Assembly (NCBI RefSeq): GCF_028435365.1
Contig: NZ_JAGTJJ010000011.1
Location: 124,001-188,000 of the forward strand
Length of the DNA: 64,000 nt
Direction of reading: 5' to 3'
Origin: Polyangium jinanense
GTDB lineage: Bacteria > Myxococcota > Polyangia > Polyangiales > Polyangiaceae
A model generated the notes under the pieces. The model did no database searches, had not been told where the DNA came from, and saw only the letters and a program-made list of their open reading frames with translations. This document shows positions 19,076 to 29,412 of the stretch, in pieces (the first letter of the stretch is position 1; each line of letters begins with the position of its first letter). The position numbers and the translations under genes were made by a program.

Positions 19076-19921
19076 TCAGCCGAAAATGATGAACCCGAGC
19101 TTCGTCAGCACGAAGTCCGCAACGAGGATCGAGATCGAAACGCCCACTACGGCCCGCGTCGTCGACTGCCCCACGCCCTCGGTGCCGCCGCGCGTGATCA
19201 TCCCGAAGTGACAGCCCACGAGCGCGATGATCGCTCCGAAGAACGGGCACTTCATGAGGCCCATCCAGAAGTCGCGAAAGTTCATCGAGCCGAGCGCGGA
19301 GCGAAGGAAAAACCCCCACGGGATGCCGAACTGCCAGTCGCAGATGATCATCGCGCCCGAGAAGCCGATCACGAGCGCCAGCGCCCCGAGCACCGGCATC
19401 ACGATGACGCAGGAGATCAGCCGCGGCACCACGAGCTTCTTCATCGGGTCGGCGCCGAGCGCGCGGATCGCGTCGATCTGTTCCGTCACGGCCATCGAAC
19501 CCACCTCGGCCGCGATGCCCGATCCGATCCGCCCTCCCACGATCACCGCCGTCAGCGTCGGCGCGAGCTCGCGCGAGAACGACAGGCCGATCACGCGGCC
19601 CGTGTACTCCATGCCGCCGAACTTCTGCAGGCCGAAGGCGAACTGCACCGCCATGACCATGCCCGTGAAGAGCGCCGTCGCGCACGCGATCCCGAGCGAT
19701 CGGATGCCGAGCTGCTCCATCTGGTGCATCGTCGATTGGAACTCGAACGGACGCTGAAACATCGCCACGAACGTCTCGCGCGTCATCCGCCCGAGCTGCC
19801 CGAGGTGCACGAGGAAGTTCATCCCCCGCTGCGCGAGCCGCTCGTAGAACGGCGGCTCCGGCGGCAGCCCCGGCAGCGACTTCGGCTTCTGCGACTCCAC
19901 GCCCGCGGTCTGGCTACTCAT
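19076..19921 (-). CDS. MlaE-family ABC lipid transporter permease
   Basis: 281 residues. The family signature is clear: GIRSLGIACATALFTGMVMAVQ, the coupling region FSRELAPTLTAVIVGGRIGSGIAAEVGSMAVTEQIDA, and a helix near the C-terminus with DFVLTKLGF. Five to six membrane helices are predicted. MlaE permeases work with an MlaF ATPase and an MCE-domain MlaD protein in phospholipid transport between inner and outer membranes. Neither partner lies next to it. Its start overlaps the stop of the upstream lipoprotein gene by 8 bp, indicating translational coupling. Confidence 0.93.
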   Translation of the reverse strand: MSSQTAGVESQKPKSLPGLPPEPPFYERLAQRGMNFLVHLGQLGRMTRETFVAMFQRPFEFQSTMHQMEQLGIRSLGIACATALFTGMVMAVQFAFGLQKFGGMEYTGRVIGLSFSRELAPTLTAVIVGGRIGSGIAAEVGSMAVTEQIDAIRALGADPMKKLVVPRLISCVIVMPVLGALALVIGFSGAMIICDWQFGIPWGFFLRSALGSMNFRDFWMGLMKCPFFGAIIALVGCHFGMITRGGTEGVGQSTTRAVVGVSISILVADFVLTKLGFIIFG

Positions 19922-20444
19922 CGGCCGGCACCGTGGCGAACCCCTTGACGAACTCCCGGAACGGCCCGACCGCGGCCGAAAACCCCGCGGGGTCCGCGAT
20001 GCAGTAGAGGTCGTAGACGCAGCCGTCCTTCTTCAGGACCCACACGTCGAACTGCCGCGGCACGCCGTCGAGCTTCGCCGTCACCACCGTGTGCAGCGCC
20101 TCGCGCCCGTCGAACGGCACGACCTCCTCCGTCACCACCTCGCGCTCCGTGAACTGCAAGAAGAGGTGCTGCACGAGCGAGCGCAGCGGCACGTCCTCGC
20201 CGTCCACCTTGCAACGGCCCGAAGCCGCGATCATCGCTTCGTTCGCCGTGTCCTCGAACGCCAGCGCCTCGCCGTCGAGCTCGATCCGTTTCCACGTCGA
20301 GGGCGGCGTCGGCACACGGAACGCGTAGCCGCGCCCTCGGTACACCGAGCCCGTGAAATTCGGCCCTCCGCACGCGCCAATTCCGAAGAGTGCGAGGCAG
20401 AGGCCGAGCACGAGCGCTCGGGGGCGACGAAAGGGTATTCCCAT
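19914..20444 (-). CDS. lipoprotein coupled to the MlaE permease
   Basis: 176 residues from the ATG at 20444. The signal peptide ends in GIGAC (Cys25). A compact alpha/beta domain without known motif follows (RGRGYAFRVPTPPSTWKRIEL, DGREALHTVVTAKLDG, VYDLYCIADPAGF). The pattern RVP..W...........F is reminiscent of PsbP/DUF1795-type domains, at low confidence. The stop codon lies inside the start of the MlaE gene (19914-19921), so the two are made together. A lipid-binding or assembly role in the transporter is a reasonable inference. Confidence 0.78.
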   Translation of the reverse strand: MGIPFRRPRALVLGLCLALFGIGACGGPNFTGSVYRGRGYAFRVPTPPSTWKRIELDGEALAFEDTANEAMIAASGRCKVDGEDVPLRSLVQHLFLQFTEREVVTEEVVPFDGREALHTVVTAKLDGVPRQFDVWVLKKDGCVYDLYCIADPAGFSAAVGPFREFVKGFATVPADE

Positions 20445-20533
20445 CGCGCGGGCGAACCTAACACGCCGAAGGGAGCGTCTCCGGCGGAAACCGACGACCT
20501 GACCATGCTGTGACAGACTGCGTAGTCCGTTTC

Positions 20534-21352
20534 TCACCAGCCCCACGGGTCGCGGCCCTGGGGCCGTCGCGGCGGCGGCGGGGCGCCGTAGGGCGAGCCG
20601 TAGGGGGATTTTGGCTTCGGGGCGGGCGGGCGGAACCGGTCCCAGCGGTCGTGTTCGCGGGCGGGCTTGCCGCGCATGAACAGGCGGACGAGCAGCGCGC
20701 CCGCGACGAACCCGCCGAGGTGGGCGAAAAACGCGACCCCGCCGCCCGTGCCGCCGATCGAGCCGATCCCGCTGAAGAGGTTCAGCACGAAGTACTCGAG
20801 GATGATCACCCAGGCCGGCAGCTCGAAGAAGATCCCGAAGAAGAGCCAAAGCGGGAGGATCGGGTTCAACACCGTGATCGGCGAGCGCGGGTAGAGCGAC
20901 CCGTACGCCGCGAGCACACCCGAGATCGCGCCCGAAGCGCCCACCATGGGCACGACCGACGAGGGGTTCACGACCACCTGCGCGAAGGCCGCGGCCATGC
21001 CGCAGAGGACGTAGAAGAACGCGTACCTGCGGCTCCCCATGGCGTCCTCGACGTTGTCGCCGAAGATCCAGAGGTAGAGCATGTTGCCGCCGAGGTGCGC
21101 CCACCCGGACGGGTCGTGCATGAACATGCTCGAGAACAACGTCGGCAGGGCGGCGATCGGCTCGTGCACGAGGCGCGCGGGCACGAGGCCGTGCTCCATG
21201 AGGAGCTCATAGGCCCTCGCCTCGGTTCCGCGGGGACCGGCCACCGAGATCAGCGCCTGCGTCCACACGAAGACGCAGATGTTCACGATGATGATCAGCC
21301 AGTTGACGTACGGCGGGCGCCGAGCCGGCAGGCGGTCTCGAAGGGGCAACAT
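20534..21352 (-). CDS. rhomboid-family intramembrane serine protease
   Basis: 272 residues with six predicted membrane helices. The catalytic dyad is visible: Ser140 in GASGAISG and His211 in FFAHLGGFVAG. The HLGGN motif (86-90) provides the oxyanion-hole asparagine, N90. The loop after helix 1 is long and periplasmic. The C-terminal tail is a cytoplasmic Pro/Arg-rich stretch (PPPPRRPQGRDPWGW). It should cleave transmembrane substrates in the inner membrane; substrates are unknown. It is divergent from cysS. Confidence 0.93.
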   Translation of the reverse strand: MLPLRDRLPARRPPYVNWLIIIVNICVFVWTQALISVAGPRGTEARAYELLMEHGLVPARLVHEPIAALPTLFSSMFMHDPSGWAHLGGNMLYLWIFGDNVEDAMGSRRYAFFYVLCGMAAAFAQVVVNPSSVVPMVGASGAISGVLAAYGSLYPRSPITVLNPILPLWLFFGIFFELPAWVIILEYFVLNLFSGIGSIGGTGGGVAFFAHLGGFVAGALLVRLFMRGKPAREHDRWDRFRPPAPKPKSPYGSPYGAPPPPRRPQGRDPWGW

Positions 21353-21459
21353 GACGGGACCGCCTTACCATGCGCATCCCATGCCGGCCCTTCAAGGACA
21401 CGAGGCTCCGCCTTCCCCCTCGTGACAGGCGTGGACCGTGCTGGTAGACGGTGAACGCG

Positions 21460-23034
<1,575 letters not shown>

Positions 23035-23491
23035 GTAGGAACGACTCCCTCACCCCCGACCCCTCTCCCTCGCGGGCTGAGCGCTTCGCCGGGGCGCTGC
23101 CCCGGACCCCGCGGGGGCTATCCGCCCCTCGACCCGGACCAGGCACGGCCTGGACCGAGGGTGGAAGAACTGCGCTCCGCGCAGTTCTTCCAACGGGCCC
23201 GTTGGCAATCGAAAGGGCAGCGCGTCTGTCTTGAGGGGCAGGGTCGCCGCCGGTCTTGACTCGGCCTGTTCGATGAACTGCGCGGAGCGCAGTTCATCGA
23301 CCTTGGGTCCAGCGCTTGCGCTGGTCCGGGTCCAGGGGCGGATAGCCCCGGTGGGGCCTGGGGCAACGCCCCAGCGAAGCGGCTCCCAGATGAGACCGAT
23401 GCTCAGCCCTCGCGGGAGAGGGGAGAAGAGGCTGTTCGATCGCCTCCCCCCGTGACGTAGCCAGATCCGGGAATTACCCTTCCCCCGGCCC
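23035..23491. other. intergenic region filled by a repeat element (457 bp)
   Basis: The spacer between cysS and the dnaJ-like gene carries no credible gene. It is occupied almost entirely by the structured repeat at 23079-23385. Outside that repeat lies a further inverted pair rich in CCCTCTCCC / GGGAGAGGGG (about 23059-23080 and 23401-23423), so the whole spacer can fold into one long stem. Confidence 0.7.
23079..23385 (+). repeat. MITE/REP-like repeat element, copy A
   Basis: Imperfect terminal inverted repeats of about 25 bp begin with GCGCTTCGCCGGGGC on the left and end with GCCCCAGCGAAGCGG on the right. Inside are two arms, each carrying a blunt palindrome: GAACTGCGCTCCGCGCAGTTC near 23166 (one base over the core GAACTGCGC/GCGCAGTTC) and GAACTGCGC-GGA-GCGCAGTTC near 23276. 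They are flanked by GGGGCTATCCGCCCC-type and GACCCGGACC-type blocks. A second copy in opposite orientation lies at 46243-46566. No transposase is present, so it is non-autonomous at best. Confidence 0.75.
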
Positions 23492-24463
23492 ATGGCTCGC
23501 GACCTTTATTCTGTGCTCGGCGTCGCCCGGGACGCTGACGAAGACACCATCAAGAAAGCTTTCCGCAAGCTCGCCGTCCAGTACCACCCGGACAAGGCGC
23601 CGGGGAAGGCGAACGAGGCGAAGTTCAAGGAGATCAACCGCGCTCACGAGGTCCTGTCGGACAAGCAGAAGCGAGCGCTCTACGACGAGTTTGGCGAGGA
23701 AGCCTTGCAGCAGGGCTTCGACGCGGACCGAGCGCGCTTCGTGCGCCAGTACGGCGGAGGCCGCGGCCGAGGCGGCGCGCCCGGCGGGGCCGGCGGCGTT
23801 CCGTTCAACGTCGAGGAGATCTTCGGCGGGGGCGGAGGAGGCGGCGATTTCGGCGACCTCTTCGGCAACATCGGCGACATGTTCGGGCGGGGCCGCGGCG
23901 GGGTGCGCGGCGGCGGCGCGCGTGCGGCGCGAAAGGGGCAGGACGTCGAGAGCGAGGTGACGATCGAGTTCGTGTCGGCGGTGAAGGGCACCACGGTGCA
24001 GCTCCAGCGCGAGGGCGAGGAGCCGATGACGGTGCGCATCCCGCCGGGCGCGAACGAAGGCAGTCGCATTCGTGTCCCTGGGCAGGGCGGGCCTGGAATG
24101 GGCGGCGGACCTCCGGGGGATTTGATTTTGACGATCCACGTCACGCCGCACCCCTTGTTCAAGCGCGAGGGCGACGATTTGCGCGTCGACGTGCCGGTGA
24201 GCCTCGGGGAGGCGTATTTCGGCACGAAGATCAAGGTGCCGACGCCGGACGGCGAGGTGACGCTGAAGGTCCCGGCGCATACGCAGAGCGGGCAGGTGCT
24301 CCGGCTCAAAGGGAAAGGCGTGGCGCGAAAAGGGAAGGAGCCGGGGGATCTTTACGTGCGGTTCCTGATCCATGTCCGTACGGAGGAGGATCCGCGCGTG
24401 GCCGAGGCGGTGAAGGAGCTGGATTTGCCGGGGGAGGAACTGCGGAAGGAATTGCGGTTCTAG
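23492..24463 (+). CDS. type II J-domain co-chaperone (CbpA/DnaJB-like)
   Basis: 323 residues. The J domain (1-70) has HPD at 32-34 for stimulating an Hsp70 partner. A Gly/Phe-rich linker (~85-150) carries [21 protein letters not shown]. Two C-terminal substrate-binding beta domains follow ([48 protein letters not shown]). The zinc-finger cysteines of DnaJ type I are absent, so it is type II. No dnaK lies nearby. It converges on the secreted protein gene ending at 24478. Confidence 0.93.
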   Translation: MARDLYSVLGVARDADEDTIKKAFRKLAVQYHPDKAPGKANEAKFKEINRAHEVLSDKQKRALYDEFGEEALQQGFDADRARFVRQYGGGRGRGGAPGGAGGVPFNVEEIFGGGGGGGDFGDLFGNIGDMFGRGRGGVRGGGARAARKGQDVESEVTIEFVSAVKGTTVQLQREGEEPMTVRIPPGANEGSRIRVPGQGGPGMGGGPPGDLILTIHVTPHPLFKREGDDLRVDVPVSLGEAYFGTKIKVPTPDGEVTLKVPAHTQSGQVLRLKGKGVARKGKEPGDLYVRFLIHVRTEEDPRVAEAVKELDLPGEELRKELRF

Positions 24464-24477
24464 CCCGACGCTGCGGT

Positions 24478-24972
24478 TTACCGATACATAAGGGGCGCGT
24501 TCGCCCCCGGGTTCTGCGACGGGACGCATGGGACGTTCACCGGGTTGCCGTCGTAATCGACGCCCACCATCCGGAACGCGCCCCACGTGTGATCGACGGT
24601 GTAGCTGTCGCGTTCCCCGGTGCCGGCGTACGAGAGCGTGAACCCCTCGGAGTTGGTCTCCAGGTACAACGGCTTGCGACCGCCGCCGGTCGAGCAATAG
24701 GCGAGCTCGAATCGAGAGGTCGTGGTTGGAACCCCGAGAATGGTGAGCTTCTCGTCGCCGACATAGGTGATCATTTGATCGCCACACACGGCGACGACTC
24801 TTCCGAAGATGGGACGGGGATGCGCGCACGCGTCTGCGGCGGGCGCGCGCGCACTCTCGCTCGCGTCGGGGTTCTCCTCGATGGGTTCACCCGTCACGAC
24901 GCGCCCCCCGAGCGCCACGACGATCCCCACGCTCGCGGCGAGAAGGATGGCGGGCTTCTGTGAACATTTCAT
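24478..24972 (-). CDS. secreted protein of unknown function
   Basis: 164 residues from the ATG at 24972, preceded by AAGGAGAG at ideal distance; a longer upstream frame lacks that. Residues 1-28 form a signal peptide (KPAILLAASVGIVVALGG). The mature part has four cysteines and a beta-rich pattern (GDQMITYVGDEKLTILGVP, KPLYLETNSEGFTLSYAG). No family recognised. Confidence 0.78.
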   Translation of the reverse strand: MKCSQKPAILLAASVGIVVALGGRVVTGEPIEENPDASESARAPAADACAHPRPIFGRVVAVCGDQMITYVGDEKLTILGVPTTTSRFELAYCSTGGGRKPLYLETNSEGFTLSYAGTGERDSYTVDHTWGAFRMVGVDYDGNPVNVPCVPSQNPGANAPLMYR

Positions 24973-25150
24973 GCGGCTCTCCTTGCCGGATGCGTTGCTG
25001 CCCATTCTACGCCAGCAACACGCGTGCCCGGAGCGTCGGCGAATCGCCAGAAGACATGACGAAAAGTCGCCTTCTCGCATTGCCGCGCAGAGGAAGGTGC
25101 CAGGAATGCAGGAAGCCGCGGCGTGCAATGACGGTCCGCGACGAGAGAAG

Positions 25151-25191
25151 CCCGGAACATCGAGCCTTTGTCCAGCGCTCGATGTTCCGGG
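25151..25191 (-). terminator. 15-bp perfect hairpin downstream of the rubredoxin gene
   Basis: Perfect inverted repeat CCCGGAACATCGAGC (25151-25165) / GCTCGATGTTCCGGG (25177-25191) with an 11-nt loop, 38 bp past the stop of the minus-strand rubredoxin gene. On the minus strand the stem is followed by CTTCTCTCG, only partly T-rich. It is the strongest simple hairpin in the window; a terminator role is the most economical reading. Confidence 0.6.
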
Positions 25192-25228
25192 AGGCTCGGA
25201 GGAGCGGCGGCGCGGCCTTCTCCCTCGA

Positions 25229-25417
25229 TCAGACGTATTGCGACCAGAATTGGAAGTTGCGCTTCGGCCCCCCGCACTTCGGACAGACCCAGGTGTCGGG
25301 GAGCTTCTCGAACAACGTACCGGGTGGGATGTTCGTCTCGGGATGGCCGAAGCGCTCTTCGTACATGAAGGAGCAGCGCTGGCCCTGGCACTCGAAGCGG
25401 TTGTACCTGTACTCCAT
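25229..25417 (-). CDS. rubredoxin-type iron protein
   Basis: 62 residues from the ATG at 25417; an ATG at 25435 would add six. The C-terminal half is a clear rubredoxin: IPPGTLFEKLPDTWVCPKCGG, with the second Cys pair C-x2-C. The first pair is C-x4-C (ECQGQRCSF) rather than the usual C-x2-C-G, so the first knuckle carries two extra residues. All four iron ligands are present. It should be a small cytoplasmic one-electron carrier. It is divergent from the STAND gene that starts at 25480. Confidence 0.85.
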   Translation of the reverse strand: MEYRYNRFECQGQRCSFMYEERFGHPETNIPPGTLFEKLPDTWVCPKCGGPKRNFQFWSQYV

Positions 25418-25479
25418 GGGCACGAAGGCTAGCATGGCTTCGGCCCCTTCCGCTTCCTGCGGATCGTCGTGTAACGTAC

Positions 25480-28400
25480 GTGTCCGTGCGAGTTGCGCGG
25501 AACCTGACCTGGATCCACCTCTCCGATCTGCATTTCGGTCATGGCAAGGAGGCGACGACGCGCTTCGATCAGAAGCTCGTGGCCGACGCGATCATCCACG
25601 ACGCCGTGACGGTGGCAGGCGAGCTTGGCCCGCCCGACGTCGTGTTCGTGACGGGGGACATCGCTTTTTCCGCCTCGGCCGACAAGGAGTATCCGACCGC
25701 GAAGGAGTGGCTCGACAAGCTGCTGGCGGCGCTGAAGCTCGGCCCGGAGCGCGTGTTGCTCGTGCCGGGCAACCATGACGTCGATCGCAAAAAGGCCCAG
25801 GAAGGACCGAGTCGGCTCGTCCACAAAGGGCTTCGGTCGAACCCGGACGAAGTGAACGGGCTCCTCGAGAAGGCCGACGAGATGGAGGTGGTCTGGCCCA
25901 AGCTCGCCGCTTACCAGAACTTCGCGAAGGCCTTTGGCGCCCCTGAAATAACCCCCGCGATCCCCTTCTGGACCAAGCAGCTATCCAGTGATCTCGGTCC
26001 GGTGGAGGCCATCGGTCTGAACACGGCGCTCCTGAGCTTCGACAACGGGGACAGCCGAGAAAACCTTGCCCTCGGCCTCGGCCAGCTTTTGCGTGCCCTC
26101 GAAGGGGTGAAGTCCGACGCTCTCCTGTTCGTTCTCCAGCACCATCCGCCGGGGTGGCTGCGGGATGGCAAGGACCTCCTCGCGCTGCTCAAAGGCAGGC
26201 CGCATCTCTTGCTCTATGGTCACGTCCACGATCAGCATGGCTTCGTCACCCTTCCGTTGGACAGCCGCGCCAATCTAGAGCTGGTGGCGGGAGCGGGGCA
26301 CCAGGACGCGAAAGAGGAAGGGAATCACGCCTACGCGTGGGGGCGGCTGAATCGCGACGGCCTCGAGTATTACCCTCGTGCTTGGCTGAAGCGGGAGCTG
26401 AAGCTCTGGGCCCAGCAGATCCTTCCGCCCGAGGATCAGAAAGGCTACAGCCTGAAGCTCGGCGAGTTTGTTCGTTTCCCGCGGGCGAAGCTCCCCGACG
26501 CGCTCGACCGATGGCTGGCGAACAGCACGGCGCACGCTCCTTCTGCTTCGACCGCCGATTCGATTACCGGACCGGCAGCTTTCAGCGGGGCCATCGCAGA
26601 GCCTGCACCTGCCCCTGCTGCTCCGGTGGTCGCCACGTTTGATCCCGCGAACGCATACGTCTCCATTCCCTTCCGAGCCAAGGGCGATCAGGTCGTCGGG
26701 CGCGCGGACGCCTTGAAGAAAGTGCGCGAGCAACTGGTGAAGGGGCGGCGGACGGCGATCGGCCAGACGGCGGCGTTCGTCGGGCTGGGCGGTCTGGGGA
26801 AGACCCAGCTCGCAGTCGAGTATGCCCATACGTACAAGGATCAGTATCCGGGCGGTGTGTACTGGTTCAATGCGGATGCGGATCTGCATGCGCAGCTCAC
26901 GCGTCTGGCGTGGGCTGCTCGCTGGGTAAGCCCGGCAGCGGAACCGCGGGTGGTATTGGAAATCGCGACTCACCAGATCCGGAACCGCTCGAACTGCCTC
27001 ATCGTGTTCGACAATGTGGAGAATCTCGCAGCGATCGAGTTTTTGCTGCCCGAGGGCTCTGCGACCCCCCACCTGCTCATCACGAGTCGCGTCTCCCAGG
27101 TCGGCTTCGATCCAGTGCCAATTGATCCCTTGACCGAGGTGGAGTCACTGGAAATGCTTCGACGTGAGTCCGGGCGCAGCCTGGACAAGCCGAGCGACCA
27201 CGAAGCAGCGCTCCGCATCGTGAAGCAGCTCGAAGGGTTACCCCTCGCGCTGGAGCTTGCAGGTGCATACCTGCGGCGAGCCCATGGTGTTTCTTGGATG
27301 TCCTACGCGGATCTCCTGGAGAGCGAGGGCGTCAAGGCGCGTGGGCTTCGGGATGGCCCGTTGTCGAGCTTCACCAAGCACAATGCGGATCTGTACGCGA
27401 CGCTGCGTATTCACAAATCCATCCTCGATGATTCGCCTCTACTTGGTGAGGCCCTCGATCTGCTGGCATGGAGCGGGGCAACGTCGATGGGCAGGGAGCT
27501 CCTCGGATACCTCCTCGGCCGTGAATCAGCGGCGCTCGATGTAGCGCTCGGTGAGGCGGAGACGCTGCGGATCCTGAAGCAGGAGCAGGGAAGCGTTGAC
27601 CCATCAAACGCTCGCTTCCAGATGCATAGGCTGGTGCGAGAGGTGCGACAGGCAGAAGTTCCCCTGGCGCGGGAACCTGCACGATGGCTCGGTGTGCTGG
27701 AAAGGCTTGGGAATTGGTTTCAAGATCGCCGGGACAATTTTGCTCACCTCTCCTTCTACGAGGCAGAGCTCGATCACCTCGAAGTATGGCAGAAGCACGC
27801 AGCTCGCATGGGCTATATGCGCGATGCGGTGCGACTCTTGTGGTTGCGCGCATATCCGCCTTATTATCGAGGACAATATCGACAGGCTCACGACACGGTG
27901 AAGAGTGCACTCGCCTTGTTTGAGGGTTCCGCTGTCATTGACCCTAAATTGGAAGCGTATCTGCGCAATGATTGGGGCCGCACGCTTAACGAACTCGGCG
28001 ATCATCGAAAGGCGCTAGAGTACCACCAGCAAGCCCTCGACATCCGCCGTGACGTTCTTGGCGAAACCCATCCCGATACCGCAGAATCGCTTAACAATGT
28101 AGGACATTCCCTTGGCGAAACCGGAAATCATCGAACGGCGCTTGAATATCAGAAGAAGGCTCTCGAAATCTACCGTAAAGTCCTTGGGGAAACACATCCC
28201 AACACGGCAACCTCGCTGAGCAATATAGGTGGTTGGCTCGGCAAGTGTGGGGAGCACGAAGAAGCACTCGAATACCAACTGCGAGCTCTCGATATTCACC
28301 GTGAAGTTCACGGCGAGGCACATCCAGACACCGCCCTGTCGCTCAATAATGTGGGCGGTTCCTTCGGAGAGCTCAGGGAATATCAAAACGCGATCGACTA

Positions 28401-28791
28401 CCATCAGAAAGGTCTGAGCATCCAACTTCAAGTTCTCGGGGAGAACCACCCCGACACCGCCACCTCGCTCCTCAACGTAGGAATGACTCTCCAGAAGCTG
28501 GGAAATCCCGTCCAGGCGCTAAAGCACTTGAAGATGGGGCTTTCGATACGCCAGGAGACCCTCGGCGACAGGCACCCCGATACGCAGCATTCATGGGAGA
28601 ATGTCGTTCGGCTTCTGCTGCGTCAGCGTAAGAAGGCAGACGCATTGGCGTTGGTCGAAAACGACCTGAAGAAGTTTCCGCACAACCCAACACTCAAACG
28701 CCTCAAGCAAGAGATTCTCGGCAGGCGCTCTGCAAAGGTCCACGGCAAAACTCCGGGCCCGACCAAGAAGGCCAAATCTCCGAAACGATAG
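25480..28791 (+). CDS. STAND protein: calcineurin-like phosphoesterase / NB-ARC NTPase / TPR sensor
   Basis: 1103 residues, start GTG 25480. The N-terminal metallophosphoesterase has D16-x-H18, GD (59-60), GNHD (97-100) and GHVH (247-250), so all metal ligands look intact. The NB-ARC NTPase has Walker A GLGGLGKT (435-442), Walker B IVFD with Asp511, the sensor-like TSR in LLITSR, and GLPLAL near 586, followed by a winged-helix region. From about 790 to 1070 there are at least six kinesin-light-chain-type TPRs of 42 residues (LGETHPDTAESLNNVG, LEYQKKALEI). The plan is effector-switch-sensor, as in antiphage and NLR-like STAND proteins. No signal peptide or membrane helix was seen. It sits next to a restriction-modification cassette. 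Confidence 0.9.
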   Translation: MSVRVARNLTWIHLSDLHFGHGKEATTRFDQKLVADAIIHDAVTVAGELGPPDVVFVTGDIAFSASADKEYPTAKEWLDKLLAALKLGPERVLLVPGNHDVDRKKAQEGPSRLVHKGLRSNPDEVNGLLEKADEMEVVWPKLAAYQNFAKAFGAPEITPAIPFWTKQLSSDLGPVEAIGLNTALLSFDNGDSRENLALGLGQLLRALEGVKSDALLFVLQHHPPGWLRDGKDLLALLKGRPHLLLYGHVHDQHGFVTLPLDSRANLELVAGAGHQDAKEEGNHAYAWGRLNRDGLEYYPRAWLKRELKLWAQQILPPEDQKGYSLKLGEFVRFPRAKLPDALDRWLANSTAHAPSASTADSITGPAAFSGAIAEPAPAPAAPVVATFDPANAYVSIPFRAKGDQVVGRADALKKVREQLVKGRRTAIGQTAAFVGLGGLGKTQLAVEYAHTYKDQYPGGVYWFNADADLHAQLTRLAWAARWVSPAAEPRVVLEIATHQIRNRSNCLIVFDNVENLAAIEFLLPEGSATPHLLITSRVSQVGFDPVPIDPLTEVESLEMLRRESGRSLDKPSDHEAALRIVKQLEGLPLALELAGAYLRRAHGVSWMSYADLLESEGVKARGLRDGPLSSFTKHNADLYATLRIHKSILDDSPLLGEALDLLAWSGATSMGRELLGYLLGRESAALDVALGEAETLRILKQEQGSVDPSNARFQMHRLVREVRQAEVPLAREPARWLGVLERLGNWFQDRRDNFAHLSFYEAELDHLEVWQKHAARMGYMRDAVRLLWLRAYPPYYRGQYRQAHDTVKSALALFEGSAVIDPKLEAYLRNDWGRTLNELGDHRKALEYHQQALDIRRDVLGETHPDTAESLNNVGHSLGETGNHRTALEYQKKALEIYRKVLGETHPNTATSLSNIGGWLGKCGEHEEALEYQLRALDIHREVHGEAHPDTALSLNNVGGSFGELREYQNAIDYHQKGLSIQLQVLGENHPDTATSLLNVGMTLQKLGNPVQALKHLKMGLSIRQETLGDRHPDTQHSWENVVRLLLRQRKKADALALVENDLKKFPHNPTLKRLKQEILGRRSAKVHGKTPGPTKKAKSPKR

Positions 28792-28977
28792 GACTCTGCT
28801 TGGCCTGCATCGGCCGCAAAGGGTGTAGGCCGTGGCAGCCTATGAGAGCACTGCACCCAACCACACGCGGCGCTCGTCGATACCTGCGTTGAGTTCCTCA
28901 ACGATTTGGTGGTACCGTCACGTGATGATGTGTTCGCCGGACATTCGGGGACAGACGGGCGATCCAGAAGGAAGGCC

Positions 28978-29382
28978 ATGAAGAACATCATTGGGTACCA
29001 CAACACCGAGAAGATGGGCTACTCCCTCATCGACGGGAAGGGGCCGTTCACGTTCTACACGAGGAAACCCGTCCAGCACCTCCTCGGCGCGAGGGTATGG
29101 GCGATTGCTGGGGAAGGCCAACCGAGGAGGTACTTCCTCGGGGGCTGGTTCATCGTCAACGAGGCTCGCCCAACAGATCGTGATGAATTCACCAACCTCG
29201 TTCGAGGGACGGAGGGCAAGACGTTCAAGCCCATGATTCGCCTGGACCAGCACGCGTGGTTCGCGGACTTCCGAAAAAGTCAGAGCAATTTCAGCCTGGG
29301 ACTTCTGGCGGCAAAGGACGAGTTCGTGAGGCACCTCGAGGCCCTCGCCGCGCAGGCGACGGCCACGAAAGGACGAGGCTGA
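28978..29382 (+). CDS. small protein of unknown function in the defence region
   Basis: 134 residues from the ATG at 28978, with AAGGAAGG just upstream. Aromatic-rich alpha/beta sequence: NTEKMGYSLIDGKGPFTFYT, GARVWAIAGEGQPRRYFLGG, FKPMIRLDQHAWFADF, NFSLGLLAAKDEFV. The strand pattern VWAIAGEG..RRYFLGGWFIV recalls the PUA-like EVE/ASCH fold found in proteins that read modified bases, but I see no diagnostic motif, so that is a guess. It lies between the STAND gene and the tandem repeats and is on the same strand. Confidence 0.65.
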   Translation: MKNIIGYHNTEKMGYSLIDGKGPFTFYTRKPVQHLLGARVWAIAGEGQPRRYFLGGWFIVNEARPTDRDEFTNLVRGTEGKTFKPMIRLDQHAWFADFRKSQSNFSLGLLAAKDEFVRHLEALAAQATATKGRG

Positions 29383-29412
29383 AGGCCTCCGAGGCGAGTC
29401 TGCCGAGGCTTG

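Noticed and set aside
16640..19948. 1102-codon open frame on the plus strand
   Set aside because: Antisense to the cyclase/ATPase-like and MlaE genes; composition is Arg-rich and shows no domain.
23050..23493. Minus-strand open frame in the cysS/dnaJ spacer
   Set aside because: Entirely made of the repeat element; no ribosome-binding site or family.
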